Shown piece after piece: positions 44,992 to 54,256 of a stretch of 64,000 bases of DNA (within the stretch, counting starts at the first letter, position 1; the number at the start of each line of letters is the position of its first letter). The translations under genes were made by a program, and so were the position numbers. Source of the DNA: Methylococcaceae bacterium (lineage in GTDB: Bacteria > Pseudomonadota > Gammaproteobacteria > Methylococcales > Methylomonadaceae); the NCBI GenBank assembly GCA_030693065.1, contig JAUYBL010000037.1, positions 62,001 through 126,000 on the forward strand, written 5' to 3'. The notes beneath the pieces are model-generated. The model was not told the DNA's origin. It saw only the letters and a program-made list of their open reading frames with translations, and did no database searches.

Positions 44992-46521
44992 ATGCCTTAC
45001 AGCATCGTATGGTTTAAGCGTGATTTGCGCGTTTACGACCACGCCGCGCTTTATTATGCCGCCCAACGCGGGCCGGTATTATGTCTATATATCGTGGAGC
45101 CCAGCCTATGGGCAGAGCCGGATGCAGCCAATCAACACTATCAATTTTTACTGGAAAGTCTGCGTGATTTATATGCAGAACTACGGCGCTGTGGCGGGCA
45201 GTTGCAGGTCGTCACTGGTGAAATACCGATAATATTGGATCGCTTGTTTAAGCAGGCGCCATTTGCTGCGCTGTATGCACATGAAGAAACCGGCAATGGT
45301 CTGACCTTTAGACGTGATCTAGCCGTCGCGCGATGGTGTCGGGAACATGCTGTGGTTTGGCATGAATTTGCTCAATTCGGTGTGGTGCGACGGTTGAAAA
45401 ACCGCAATTTGTGGCAAAAAAACTGGGAAGCTCATGTCGGCTGCAGATGTTTGCCAATCCCCAATTTACAGAGCGTACAACTGCCTTGGCATGAGCCACC
45501 GCCACCCACAGCCGAGCAATTAGGCCTGGCGCAGTACACGCCAAACAATCGCCAACACGGCGGCCGTCGTCTCGGCTTGTCGGTGTTGCACAGCTTTCTT
45601 ACTGATCGCAGCGGCCAATATCGTGGCGGCATTTCTTCGCCGTTGTCAGCGCCCACTGCGTGCTCGCGACTGTCGCCTTATCTTGCCTACGGTTGTCTGA
45701 GTCTGCGCGAAGTGGTGCAAGCGACACGTCAGCAGATTGCCAACTTGCCGCTTGATGGTAGCCGCCGTAAACAAGGGCTCAATGCCTTTATCAGCCGTTT
45801 GTATTGGCATTGCCACTTCATCCAAAAACTGGAGAGCGAACCGGAGCTGGAATATTTTAATCTGCACCGCGGTTATGACGGTCTGCGTGAAAACGATTGG
45901 AATCAAATTCATTTTGAAGCGCTAGTCGCAGGCCGTACCGGTTGGCCGTTGGTTGATGCCTGCGTGGCAATGCTTAATGACACCGGCTGGCTTAACTTTC
46001 GCATGCGCGCCATGCTAGTGTCAGTGGCAGCGTATCCGCTTTGGCTACACTGGCGGCCGGTAGGATTGTGGTTAGCCGGACAGTTTCTTGATTACGAACC
46101 GGGTATTCACTGGAGCCAGCTGCAAATGCAGGCGGGCACCACCGGGATAAACGCCGCGCGTGTTTATAACCCCATTAAGCAGGCGCAAGACCATGATCCA
46201 CAGGGTCATTTTGTGCGCCGCTGGCTACCGGCCATGCGGCGTGTACCGGATGCCTGGTTATTCGAACCCTGGTTGATGACACCGGATATTCAAGCCAGAT
46301 GCGGCGTACAAGTCGGGATGGACATTGCCGAACCATTAGTTGACTTGGCAATTGCCACACGGCAAGCCAAAGCCAAAGTGCACGCCTTACGAGCTCAGCC
46401 GGACATTAAAGCCGCAAAAGCCACCATTGTTGATAAACACGCTTCACGTAAGCGTCCAGGCTCAAAGCGACGCAGTAAAGCTAAAGAAAGCGGGCAACTA
46501 GAATTAGATTTTGAGTTTTAA
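44992..46521 (+). CDS. Cryptochrome/DNA photolyase-family flavoprotein
   Basis: Start chosen at 44992 (MPYSIVWFKRDLRVYDHAAL), which matches the family opening; the frame is open 20 codons upstream. 509 residues. An N-terminal antenna-type alpha/beta domain (1-170) is followed by the FAD domain (about 220-450), with RGGISSPLSAPTACSRLSPYLAYG, FISRLYWHCHFIQKL, GRTGWPLVDACVAMLNDTGWLNFRMRAML, WRPVGLWLAGQFLDYEPGIHWSQLQMQAG and RVYNPIKQAQDHDPQGHFVRRW. A Lys/Arg-rich tail (about 465-505) is unusual. It may repair cyclobutane dimers or act as a cryptochrome. The DUF2256 gene starts immediately after the stop. Confidence 0.9.
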   Translation: MPYSIVWFKRDLRVYDHAALYYAAQRGPVLCLYIVEPSLWAEPDAANQHYQFLLESLRDLYAELRRCGGQLQVVTGEIPIILDRLFKQAPFAALYAHEETGNGLTFRRDLAVARWCREHAVVWHEFAQFGVVRRLKNRNLWQKNWEAHVGCRCLPIPNLQSVQLPWHEPPPPTAEQLGLAQYTPNNRQHGGRRLGLSVLHSFLTDRSGQYRGGISSPLSAPTACSRLSPYLAYGCLSLREVVQATRQQIANLPLDGSRRKQGLNAFISRLYWHCHFIQKLESEPELEYFNLHRGYDGLRENDWNQIHFEALVAGRTGWPLVDACVAMLNDTGWLNFRMRAMLVSVAAYPLWLHWRPVGLWLAGQFLDYEPGIHWSQLQMQAGTTGINAARVYNPIKQAQDHDPQGHFVRRWLPAMRRVPDAWLFEPWLMTPDIQARCGVQVGMDIAEPLVDLAIATRQAKAKVHALRAQPDIKAAKATIVDKHASRKRPGSKRRSKAKESGQLELDFEF

Positions 46522-46671
46522 ATGGCAATGCGCAAGAAAGCAGACTTACCTACCAAGCTTTGCACTAACTGTAAGAGGCCATTTAGTTGGCGGAAAAAAT
46601 GGCAGGGTATTTGGGATGAGGTCAAATATTGCTCCGAGCGTTGCCGCCGAGCTAAAAAGGTATTGGCATGA
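46522..46671 (+). CDS. DUF2256 small zinc-ribbon-like protein (49 aa)
   Basis: A short frame starts with the ATG directly after the photolyase TAA and ends by overlapping the next ATG (ATGA). The product is 49 residues, very basic, with CTNC (Cys14/Cys17) and CSERC (Cys37/Cys41) flanking FSWRKKWQGIWDEVKY. This is the DUF2256 pattern: four Cys that probably bind zinc. DUF2256 genes are known to neighbour photolyase/cryptochrome genes, as here on both sides. Function unknown. It is too short for many gene callers. Confidence 0.88.
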   Translation: MAMRKKADLPTKLCTNCKRPFSWRKKWQGIWDEVKYCSERCRRAKKVLA

Positions 46672-48197
46672 CTACGCTTAGACTGATTTTGGGGGACCAG
46701 CTTAATCCTGAACACAGCTGGTTTAAGCAGCCGAGCGAAGATGTGGTGTACGTGTTGATGGAAATCCGCCAGGAAACCGATTATGTGCTGCACCATGCTC
46801 AGAAGATTATCGCCATCTTTGCCGCGATGCGTGACTTTGCCGTGCAGTTACGTGAATCTGGGCATCGTGTGCATTATCTTGCGATTGACGATCCGACCAA
46901 TTTACAAGCGCTCCCGGCTAATCTGGATCAACTTATAAAACAATACCGAGCCAGTCTGTTCGAATACCAAGCACCGGATGAGTGGCGGTTGGATCAGCAA
47001 TTGGCCGAGTACGTTAAACAGTTGGTTATCTCGGGTCAAATGGTCGACAGCGAACACTTTTTTACCGCGCGTGATGAAGTGGCGCAGATGTTTTTTGGTC
47101 GTAAGCAATGGCTGATGGAAACCTTTTACCGGCACATGCGCGTCAAGCAGCAAGTGTTAATTGAAGCTGGCGGCAAACCCATCGGCGGTCAGTGGAATTA
47201 CGACCACGACAACCGTAAGTCCTGGACTGGGTTGCCGGTAGAGCCAAAGGATATTCGTATTTCTCATGATCACTCAGACCTTTGGCAAACTATCGTTGCT
47301 GCGGGTGTGAAAAGTTTCGGCGAGCCAAATGCTGAACAGCTGGCCTGGCCGCTTAACCGTGCCGAAGCATTGACACAACTGGATGCATTTATCAAACAAG
47401 TACTGCCGCATTTTGGTGAGTTTCAGGATGCGATGAGCCACCGCAGCTGGCGGCTATTTCATTCACTGCTGTCGTTTGCGCTTAATACTAAAATGCTCAG
47501 TCCTTACGAAGTGGTTGCTAAGGCTGAGACGGCTTGGCGTGAAGAACAGGTGCCTCTTGCCGCTGTCGAGGGTTTTATCAGGCAGATACTGGGTTGGCGC
47601 GAATATGTACGCGGAATTTATTGGGCGCACATGCCCGGCTATCAGCAACATAATTTTTTTGGTCACGCGCAGCCGTTGCCGCAATGGTTTTGGAACGGCC
47701 AAACCAAGATGCGCTGTATGGCACATGCCATCGGCCAGTCGCTGGAACATGCCTACGCGCATCACATTCAACGCCTAATGATAATCGGCAATTTCTCACT
47801 GTTGGCAGGGTTGGAGCCCGCCGCTGTGCATCGGTGGTATTTGGGTGTGTATATTGATGCTTTTGAATGGGTAGAGTTACCTAACACCATTGGCATGAGT
47901 CAATTTGCCGATGGCGGCTTACTGGCGACTAAGCCTTATGTAAGCAGTGCCGCCTACATTGACCGCATGAGCGACTATTGCAAAGGTTGTTTTTACGATA
48001 AAAAACTACGTACCGGCGAGCGGGCTTGTCCATTCAACGCGCTGTATTGGAATTTTTTCGCGCGTAATACCGACAGGCTTAGCAAAAATCCACGTATTGG
48101 TATGGTTTACCGGCAACTGGCGAAAATGGATGATGAAGTATTGCAGGCAATGCAAATGCAAGCAGACAGCATTCGCAAGCGCTTGGATGAGCTGTGA
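46668..48197 (+). CDS. FeS-type cryptochrome/(6-4) photolyase (deoxyribodipyrimidine photolyase-related protein)
   Basis: The protein has 509 residues. It starts TTLRLILGDQLNPEHSWF, the hallmark of the PhrB/FeS-BCP group, followed by YDHDNRKSW, FIRQILGWREYVRGIYWAHMP, GNFSLLAGLEPAAVHRWYLGVYIDAFEWVELPN and MSQFADGG. Iron-sulfur Cys are in MRCMAHA, DYCKGC (438/441) and ERACPF (454). In characterised members the [4Fe-4S] protein repairs (6-4) photoproducts. Its start overlaps the DUF2256 stop by four bases, so the three genes form one run. Confidence 0.92.
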   Translation: MTTLRLILGDQLNPEHSWFKQPSEDVVYVLMEIRQETDYVLHHAQKIIAIFAAMRDFAVQLRESGHRVHYLAIDDPTNLQALPANLDQLIKQYRASLFEYQAPDEWRLDQQLAEYVKQLVISGQMVDSEHFFTARDEVAQMFFGRKQWLMETFYRHMRVKQQVLIEAGGKPIGGQWNYDHDNRKSWTGLPVEPKDIRISHDHSDLWQTIVAAGVKSFGEPNAEQLAWPLNRAEALTQLDAFIKQVLPHFGEFQDAMSHRSWRLFHSLLSFALNTKMLSPYEVVAKAETAWREEQVPLAAVEGFIRQILGWREYVRGIYWAHMPGYQQHNFFGHAQPLPQWFWNGQTKMRCMAHAIGQSLEHAYAHHIQRLMIIGNFSLLAGLEPAAVHRWYLGVYIDAFEWVELPNTIGMSQFADGGLLATKPYVSSAAYIDRMSDYCKGCFYDKKLRTGERACPFNALYWNFFARNTDRLSKNPRIGMVYRQLAKMDDEVLQAMQMQADSIRKRLDEL

Positions 48198-48226
48198 TTT
48201 TAATTTTCCATCATAAGGTTTAAATC

Positions 48227-48242
48227 ACCGGCTTCAGCCGGT
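48227..48242 (+). terminator. Possible weak hairpin after the FeS-photolyase gene
   Basis: ACCGGCT and AGCCGGT pair around TC, 30 bases after the stop. There is no clear T-run, so the terminator role is doubtful. Confidence 0.3.
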
Positions 48243-48267
48243 CAGCTTTAGCTGCGATAATAACTAA

Positions 48268-49419
48268 CTGATGTTAGGCACTGAGCCGCTGCAGTTCGGC
48301 ATAACTGGCTTGTAATGCCTTGAGGTAAACCTTACTTCTGAGCGCGAAATAGTTGAGGTGGTGCTTGAGTTTAAGTTGTTCGAGCTTGAAAAAAGCATAG
48401 ATGGATGCAAAAAAATGGTTGCTTTGGGTTCTGACCGTGCGGGTCGGTGAGTGCGCCAAACCGGTGTTGGATTTGATAGATTTTTACCCATAGGGCATAA
48501 ATGGAAGACCTCGACGTTCCAGCGTTTTTGATAGAGTGTCGTGATGTGGTCGTAGTTATGCTGCAGATCGCTTGACGCCAGAATGAGCACACCGGTAATG
48601 TCGTCTTTGTTTGTAAAGACTTGCTTGGCCAGCATCACGGGGAAACTTAAGCCCTTGATGTAAACCGGCAACACGGTATTTTCTTGCAGCGGCAGCGCAT
48701 CCACGCGCACAAAACGACCTTGGCGCTTGTCTTCCAGGTTGAGAGCGACGGTGCTATTGCTTTTCAGGGCCATAATGAACTCCTTTTTCAACGCTACTTT
48801 GATGAAGGCCATGTTCTCTTTGGAAGAAAACCAACTATCAGTCAACACCGTGCGGTAACGCAGTTGGTTGTGCTGACACACCCGCAACATTTGGCGCAAC
48901 TGCTCGTTTTTGGTGATGGCACTGTGGCGTTTGACCTGACGGGTTTGCACATCGCAAAACGGCAAGTCTTTATGCACAATCTCAAACGCCACCGGAATAT
49001 TCACATCGCCTACGACGTACAGGCCGTTGAGAATATTCACGCCTTTGACCGTGCGCTGCTGGCAATGATCGAAGTGCCAGGCGATGATGTCGTTTTCATC
49101 GGTGTAGGGTTTTTCCTCAATGGTGTCGTCGAAGATCAGCACCCCGTCATCCGTTTCAATGGTGCGAACGGTTGACTTCACCAGCGACCACAAGTCGCGA
49201 GAGGTAAAATCAGAGCCTGCCAAAAACCGGATGATTTGATCATGACTGACGGCATGATCCAGCAGTTGTGACAAACCGGTCGCCGTCGTTTGGGCAAACG
49301 AACTCATCAAATAATCGCTGTATAACTCTAACAAAGAATTTTTCATGACAGTCACCTCACATGAATTCAGTCAACAGCGATTATTCTATGCTTGTATCTG
49401 CCGCAGTGCGTAACATCAG
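48268..49419 (-). mobile_element. IS701-like insertion sequence, decayed
   Basis: Imperfect terminal inverted repeats are CTGATGTTAGGCACTG at 48268-48283 and its complement CAGTGCGTAACATCAG at 49404-49419 (one mismatch). The element is about 1,150 bases with one transposase gene on the minus strand. A clear target duplication was not found; short TAATAA-like bases occur on both sides. It separates the photolyase run from the lipoprotein and sbcC genes. Confidence 0.75.
48274..49355 (-). pseudogene. Frameshifted DDE transposase (IS701-like)
   Basis: It reads cleanly from MKNSLLELYSDYLMSSFAQT through the DDE motifs (VLIFDDTIEEKPYTDEN; TVLTDSWFSSKENMAF) to YQKRWNVEVFH. There the frame is broken. 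17 extra bases at 48484-48500 separate this from the expected continuation KSIKSNTGLAHSPTRTVRTQ, which runs in another frame to ELQRLSA and a stop inside the terminal repeat. The catalytic Glu (VEVFH) is kept, but the C-terminal ~65 residues are lost, so the product is probably inactive. The family name is from memory. Confidence 0.85.
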
Positions 49420-49452
49420 GTAATAATTTAATGCTCATAGCCGGACAAAAAA

Positions 49453-49710
49453 ATGAATGCTCAATTGACAAAATTATTTGCGGCTGTTGTTTTATCGTCT
49501 GCGTGGCTATTGCCTTCTTGTGCTGAGGTTAAAGAGGCTGGACGAACAATAGGTCATACAACTCGGGATGTAACCAGGGAAATTGGACATGGCACGAGGG
49601 ATGTAGTGAAGGAGATCGGACACGGTACGCGACGCGTGGTTAAATCAATCGGCGACGAGTCTCCTGAGGGTGTGGAGTCGCCTACAGAAGCTGACAAACA
49701 TGGTCAGTAG
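49453..49710 (+). CDS. Small putative lipoprotein with three 11-residue repeats
   Basis: The protein has 85 residues. The N-terminal signal ends in a lipobox-like LLPSC (Cys23), predicting a lipid-anchored periplasmic protein. Residues 33-65 are three near-identical 11-mers: IGHTTRDVTRE, IGHGTRDVVKE, IGHGTRRVVKS, with an amphipathic helix pattern and a positive face. An acidic tail follows. Some entericidin-like small lipoproteins have similar size, but I do not recognise the family. It sits right beside the end of the IS element. Function unknown. Confidence 0.7.
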   Translation: MNAQLTKLFAAVVLSSAWLLPSCAEVKEAGRTIGHTTRDVTREIGHGTRDVVKEIGHGTRRVVKSIGDESPEGVESPTEADKHGQ

Positions 49711-49878
49711 ACCCGCGAAGCGTCAAAAATTTAACGGCTCAAGCAATGCTGGGCTTTTTTAGCTGAAAAAAATACCATCCCGCCAGCAGCTCATTATGTA
49801 TAAAATCGTCTAAACGCATTGCTTTTGGGCTTTACCAATTGCATTTCAACATGTTGCCGTTATCAAAATTAAAGGCTT

Positions 49879-52800
49879 ATGAAGATATTAACTATTTTTT
49901 TTAAAAACATAAATTCATTAGAAGGCGAGAGCCGAATTGATTTAACGCAGGCGCCATTTTCTGATACCGGCGTTTTTGCGATTACCGGCCCCAATGGTTC
50001 GGGTAAATCCAGTATTTTGGATGCGATTACCCTAGGTTTATATGGTGAAACATTTCGTTTTGACCGTCCCGCTCGGCATGTGATGACGAAACATACGGCC
50101 GAATCTTTTGCGGTGATTGATTTTGCGTTGGGCGAGCAAAAATATCGTTCCAGTTGGTTTGTGCAACGCGAGGCTAATAGCCCAGAGGGGGAGCTTAATC
50201 TTCCAGTGATGAGCTTGCTAAATTTGGATGACGGTGAGGTTCTGGCAGAAACGCCGCAAGCGGTTTGTGCGCGTATTAGCGAGCTTACTGGGATGAACTT
50301 TCGTAATTTCACGCGGTCTATTATGTTGGCACAAGGCGATTTTGCGGCCTTTTTAAATGCGCTGGACAGCGAGCGCATGGATATTTTGGAAAAAATTATC
50401 AGTACCGATATTTATACCGACTATAAAAACGAAGTTCTAACCAATGCTGCGCAAGCCGAGCAAAAGTTGTCGCAGTTACAACAAGAGTTAGCAGGCCTGC
50501 CGGTGCTGGAAGCGGCAACACTCGAAGCTTTTGAGCATGATTTAACGGATTATTCCGAACAATATGCTGAGTTAATGGCTTTGCAGCAGCAGCTTAAGCA
50601 GCAACAAGCCGCGCTGCAAAATGCTGCGCAGTTGGATAGTCAATTGGCGAGCCGGGAAGGGCAGCTGGAGTCGGTTCAAACAGAATTAACTATCGTCGCT
50701 AATTTACTTAAGCAGCTCGGAAATGTGCAAGATGCATTGGTTTTTAAGGATGATGTCGAAGGAATTAAGGCCAATCAACAAACCATTGAGCAAAGTAAGC
50801 AAATGCTTGCCGAGTTTAATGATGAATTAGCGCAATTGAAGTCTAGGATTGGCTCGAATCTGTTAGTTGAGCCCGTTATTAACAAGTCGATTGCCGAGCA
50901 ACGACAAGCCATTGATGAGGTCAGAAATCAGTATGCTCTTGTTTCAACGAAACGTCAGTCGGAAGCTAATTTGGAGCGGTCTTCAAAAGTTCAATATGAT
51001 GATAAAAAGGCGGTCTTAGAGACAGTATCGCTATGGCTTGCCGAACATGCAGCGGATGAAATACTAGTGGACAGTTTTCCGGAAACCGGGCGGTTAAAAA
51101 GGCTTAGAAATGAACTGGTCGACATAAAAAATAAGCAGAAATCATCCGGTAAATGGACTCAGAATACACTGACAGGGTTAAAAAATAATAAGACAGTGTT
51201 GGCGCAGGAGCAAAAGAAGAAACTCGATTTAACGCAACAATTGCAACTTGAAGAAGAGGCGTTGGAAGTCCTTGGACAAGGTAATAATCTCGATTTTATT
51301 GAAGATTTGCACCAGGAACAAAAGCAGCGGCTTGATGATTTTCAGGAACTTAACTCGCTTGCACAAACTCATCAAAAACTCATTGGCGGTAGATCAGGAT
51401 TTTTTAGTCGGTTTATGCCAAAAACAGATGCTGAACCTGACTTGGTCGATTTGGAGCTTGAGCTTGAAAACTTGCGGCAGCAAATCATCCGAGAAGAAAA
51501 CATTGCCTTGGTATTGGAAAGTGCCGTGTTTCAAGAAGCGATGTTGAATAAATTATCCGCCGATCGTCAGCATCTTGTCGATGGTAAGCCTTGTCCTTTA
51601 TGTGGTTCTGCAGTGCATCCTTATGCAATCAATCCGCCCATGGCGGCTAATTCACAGCAGGCATTAATTGATCAACGCCAGTTTGTGAAAGAGTTGAATG
51701 CAAAAGCTATCACGCTTGCACGGGGGTTGCTCTTAGCTCAACAGCAGGTTGAGAAGAATCAGGCAACTCAGGCCCAATTGCAATTAATAAGATCCAGATG
51801 GTTAATGCTGGGTAATCGCCTGAATACCGTCAGCGAGGACCTGGAAATTAATAATCTCAACTTAATGAAGGAATTGTTAAAAACTGAAGCAGATAAATTG
51901 TCAGAGATTACCAGTCTGGCGAGTCAATTCCGTAGTAAGCAAAATGTGATTGAAAAATTGAAACTCGGCATTGCTAACAGTGAAGCTAAAATTGAGCAAA
52001 TACAAGCCGCCGTGGCTGAATTGGAAGCTATATGGGAAGCCAGGCCCGATAAGGTTGATTACGACGCGGCGCTGCTCACTTGTCAGCAAGAAGAAAAAAT
52101 ACTTTCTGATAAATTGTTAGAACAACTAACGGCTTTGGGTGAAAAAATGCCGACCAAGGGCAAGGAAGATGTGCTGTCGGATAGGCTCAATACGCGCAGG
52201 CAGGATTATCAAACTTACGCGCTTCGCTATAAGATTTTAACGGATGAGCTGGAAGCGCTGATGGCAACAAAACGGGATTGTCAAGAAGAAATTATTGCCT
52301 GTTCGGAAAAGCTCGAGCGTTTAAGTCGGCAATTAGACGAGGAGGAATATGTTGGTTTGCATTTAGCGTTGATTGAAAAACAAAAATTAATTGCCGAAAA
52401 AGAACAATCCTTACTGCTTAAAAATGCTGAATTGGTGCAATTGCAGCAGTCCTTGCAGGGAAAGCTTCAAGGCACTCGCTTTGCTGGTTTTGATGAGCTT
52501 AGCCAGGTGCTGGAGGCGGAACAAAACCGGGTAGAGCTGGAGCAGCGGCTGGCATTATTGCAGCAAGATGTCGCCTCCAAAACATCTGAAATTGCTGCTC
52601 TGAGTGCTCAGCGAGATGCTGAATTAGCGGGTGTTGATTCTCAATTTAGCCTTGAAAAAATTCGTCAGCAATTGAAAGAATCAGTAGAAAAAGTCGAAAT
52701 TACTGAGTCGGAAATTAAGCGCCTGGAAAGAGTGTTGCAAGATCAATATTTGCAGCAACAGAAGCATGAAGCTGTAACGCTTGAATTGCAAACGCAGCAG

Positions 52801-53316
52801 AATATTGTAGCAAGCAGCAAGGCCGAGGTTGAGTTAGTGCAACAGGAAAGCGGCATGGAGTTCCGTCGCAGAGTTCAGGCAAGAGTGATAGAACAGCTGC
52901 TATCACAAACCAATGCGGTGCTGGAAAAAGTCAGTGGGCGCTATTACCTAAGGCACACGGGAAGCGAGCAAGGCTTAGGGTTGGAAGTTGAAGATACCTA
53001 TCAAGGAAATGCTCGACGCTTGCCGAAATCGTTGTCGGGTGGAGAAAGTTTTGTGGTGAGTTTGGCGCTGGCGTTAGGGTTGTCAGAATTGGCGAATAAC
53101 GGTAAATCGGTCGATTCGTTGTTTCTTGATGAAGGCTTTGGTAATTTGGATGCAGAATCTCTTTACACAGTTATCAGTACTTTGGAAGGGCTGCGGACTC
53201 ACGGTAAAACTGTTGGGGTTATATCTCACGTCGAGAGTGTACAGAAGCGCTTTAAGGCTCAGTTGCAAGTGGTCAAAAAACCCAATGGCTTAGGCATGTT
53301 GCAACAAGCGACTTGA
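49879..53316 (+). CDS. sbcC: SbcC-type exonuclease SMC-like ATPase subunit
   Basis: The protein has 1145 residues. It starts MKILTIFFKNINSLEGESRI. Walker A is GPNGSGKS (37-44) and the Q-loop is in FTRSIMLAQGDFAAFL. Long coiled coils (about 180-950) are interrupted by the zinc hook CPLC (Cys572-Cys575). The C-terminal half has the signature LSGGESFVVSLALALGLSEL, Walker B SLFLDEGFGNLDAES and the H-loop VISHVES. SbcC works with the SbcD nuclease (Mre11-like) to open hairpins and process breaks. The usual sbcD neighbour is missing on both sides here. Confidence 0.94.
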   Translation: MKILTIFFKNINSLEGESRIDLTQAPFSDTGVFAITGPNGSGKSSILDAITLGLYGETFRFDRPARHVMTKHTAESFAVIDFALGEQKYRSSWFVQREANSPEGELNLPVMSLLNLDDGEVLAETPQAVCARISELTGMNFRNFTRSIMLAQGDFAAFLNALDSERMDILEKIISTDIYTDYKNEVLTNAAQAEQKLSQLQQELAGLPVLEAATLEAFEHDLTDYSEQYAELMALQQQLKQQQAALQNAAQLDSQLASREGQLESVQTELTIVANLLKQLGNVQDALVFKDDVEGIKANQQTIEQSKQMLAEFNDELAQLKSRIGSNLLVEPVINKSIAEQRQAIDEVRNQYALVSTKRQSEANLERSSKVQYDDKKAVLETVSLWLAEHAADEILVDSFPETGRLKRLRNELVDIKNKQKSSGKWTQNTLTGLKNNKTVLAQEQKKKLDLTQQLQLEEEALEVLGQGNNLDFIEDLHQEQKQRLDDFQELNSLAQTHQKLIGGRSGFFSRFMPKTDAEPDLVDLELELENLRQQIIREENIALVLESAVFQEAMLNKLSADRQHLVDGKPCPLCGSAVHPYAINPPMAANSQQALIDQRQFVKELNAKAITLARGLLLAQQQVEKNQATQAQLQLIRSRWLMLGNRLNTVSEDLEINNLNLMKELLKTEADKLSEITSLASQFRSKQNVIEKLKLGIANSEAKIEQIQAAVAELEAIWEARPDKVDYDAALLTCQQEEKILSDKLLEQLTALGEKMPTKGKEDVLSDRLNTRRQDYQTYALRYKILTDELEALMATKRDCQEEIIACSEKLERLSRQLDEEEYVGLHLALIEKQKLIAEKEQSLLLKNAELVQLQQSLQGKLQGTRFAGFDELSQVLEAEQNRVELEQRLALLQQDVASKTSEIAALSAQRDAELAGVDSQFSLEKIRQQLKESVEKVEITESEIKRLERVLQDQYLQQQKHEAVTLELQTQQNIVASSKAEVELVQQESGMEFRRRVQARVIEQLLSQTNAVLEKVSGRYYLRHTGSEQGLGLEVEDTYQGNARRLPKSLSGGESFVVSLALALGLSELANNGKSVDSLFLDEGFGNLDAESLYTVISTLEGLRTHGKTVGVISHVESVQKRFKAQLQVVKKPNGLGMLQQAT

Positions 53317-53383
53317 GTTGTCAACGGGAAGGTGAGTGCTGAGGATAAGAAGTTTTTTATTAATGCAATATCAGGAGCAAGTC

Positions 53384-53734
53384 ATGAGCGAGCAAAAATT
53401 ATCTGAAAAAGAGAAGTCATTGAAGCAAATAACGGCACTTGTCTATTTGTGTCAGGTGCTGGCTTTTGGATTTGCCGGGTTGCCTTTGTTGGTAGCCGTG
53501 ACTATTAATTTTGTTAAACGAGGCGAGGTAAAAGGTACATGGCTTGAGTCGCACTTTAACTGGCAAATTAAAACCGTCTGGTTGACCTTAGCAGGTCTGG
53601 CTTTGGCGGGAATTACCTTTGAAACAGGGATCGGCTTGTTTATCTTGCTACCAACGGTGTTATTGCTGATTTATCGAATTGTGATTGGTTGGAACGCTCT
53701 AAACTCTGATAATCCAGTTGGTGAGTTAAGCTAA
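53384..53734 (+). CDS. DUF4870-like small membrane protein
   Basis: Start chosen at 53384 (MSEQKLSEKEKSLKQITA) because AGGAG lies 6 bases upstream; the frame is open 16 codons earlier. 116 residues. Three membrane helices follow, at about 19-43, 62-80 and 84-102, with WLESHFNWQIKTVW between the first two, the typical DUF4870 motif. Function unknown. Confidence 0.75.
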   Translation: MSEQKLSEKEKSLKQITALVYLCQVLAFGFAGLPLLVAVTINFVKRGEVKGTWLESHFNWQIKTVWLTLAGLALAGITFETGIGLFILLPTVLLLIYRIVIGWNALNSDNPVGELS

Positions 53735-53762
53735 ATAATCTATGTCCTGCACTTATACTTAA

Positions 53763-53799
53763 GCTTGGTACAAAGGTTAAATTAATCTTCGTACCAAGC
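53763..53799. terminator. Perfect hairpin between convergent genes
   Basis: GCTTGGTAC (53763-53771) and GTACCAAGC (53791-53799) form a 9-base stem with a 19-base AT-rich loop. It lies between the stops of the DUF4870-like and DUF934 genes. There is no T-run, so its termination role is unproven. Confidence 0.5.
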
Positions 53800-53815
53800 G
53801 AGTCACTGAGTTAAT

Positions 53816-54256
53816 TTATTGATATTTGACGGTAAAGTCATTAAGCGCTGTTAATGCAGCCGGTAGGTCTTCATTTTTTTCTACGCTAAACGCATTAACG
53901 CCAACGCGAGATAAATAAAACACCTGTCCGGACATATAGTTGCCGGTTGCTCTAATTTCACCTTGATACTGGTAACGGTTTCTAAGCAGCCAAGCGTGTG
54001 AAAACAGTCGGCCATCGGCAAAATCGGGGAAATCCAGTTCAATAAGCTCAATATGAGGAAGGTCATTGACTATTTCATCGATTGAACTTTCAGGCGTAAT
54101 TCTTACGCCGACCTTGCCATTATGATTTAGTAATTCCGCTCTGTCTTGTAACCAACGAGAAGCGGAAACCGTAATATCACCGTTCTTAAGTGCAGTGTCA
54201 TTGGAGAGGTAAGTCCACGTGTTGTCGATGACTTGTTTGTCTTTAATTAGTTCCAT
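53816..54256 (-). CDS. DUF934 protein linked to sulfite reductase
   Basis: The protein has 146 residues, a single DUF934 domain: SASRWLQDRAELLNHNGKVGVRI, IELIELDFPDFADGRLFSHAWLLRNRYQYQGEIRATG, FYLSRVGVNAFSV. Genes of this family commonly follow cysI/nirA-type reductases, which fits the 14-base overlap with the reductase here. An assembly or electron-transfer role in sulfite reduction is assumed but not proven. Confidence 0.88.
   Translation of the reverse strand: MELIKDKQVIDNTWTYLSNDTALKNGDITVSASRWLQDRAELLNHNGKVGVRITPESSIDEIVNDLPHIELIELDFPDFADGRLFSHAWLLRNRYQYQGEIRATGNYMSGQVFYLSRVGVNAFSVEKNEDLPAALTALNDFTVKYQ

Noticed and set aside
48684-49175. 163-residue plus-strand frame inside the IS element
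   Set aside because: Exact antisense of the transposase, whose DDE motifs are clear on the other strand.
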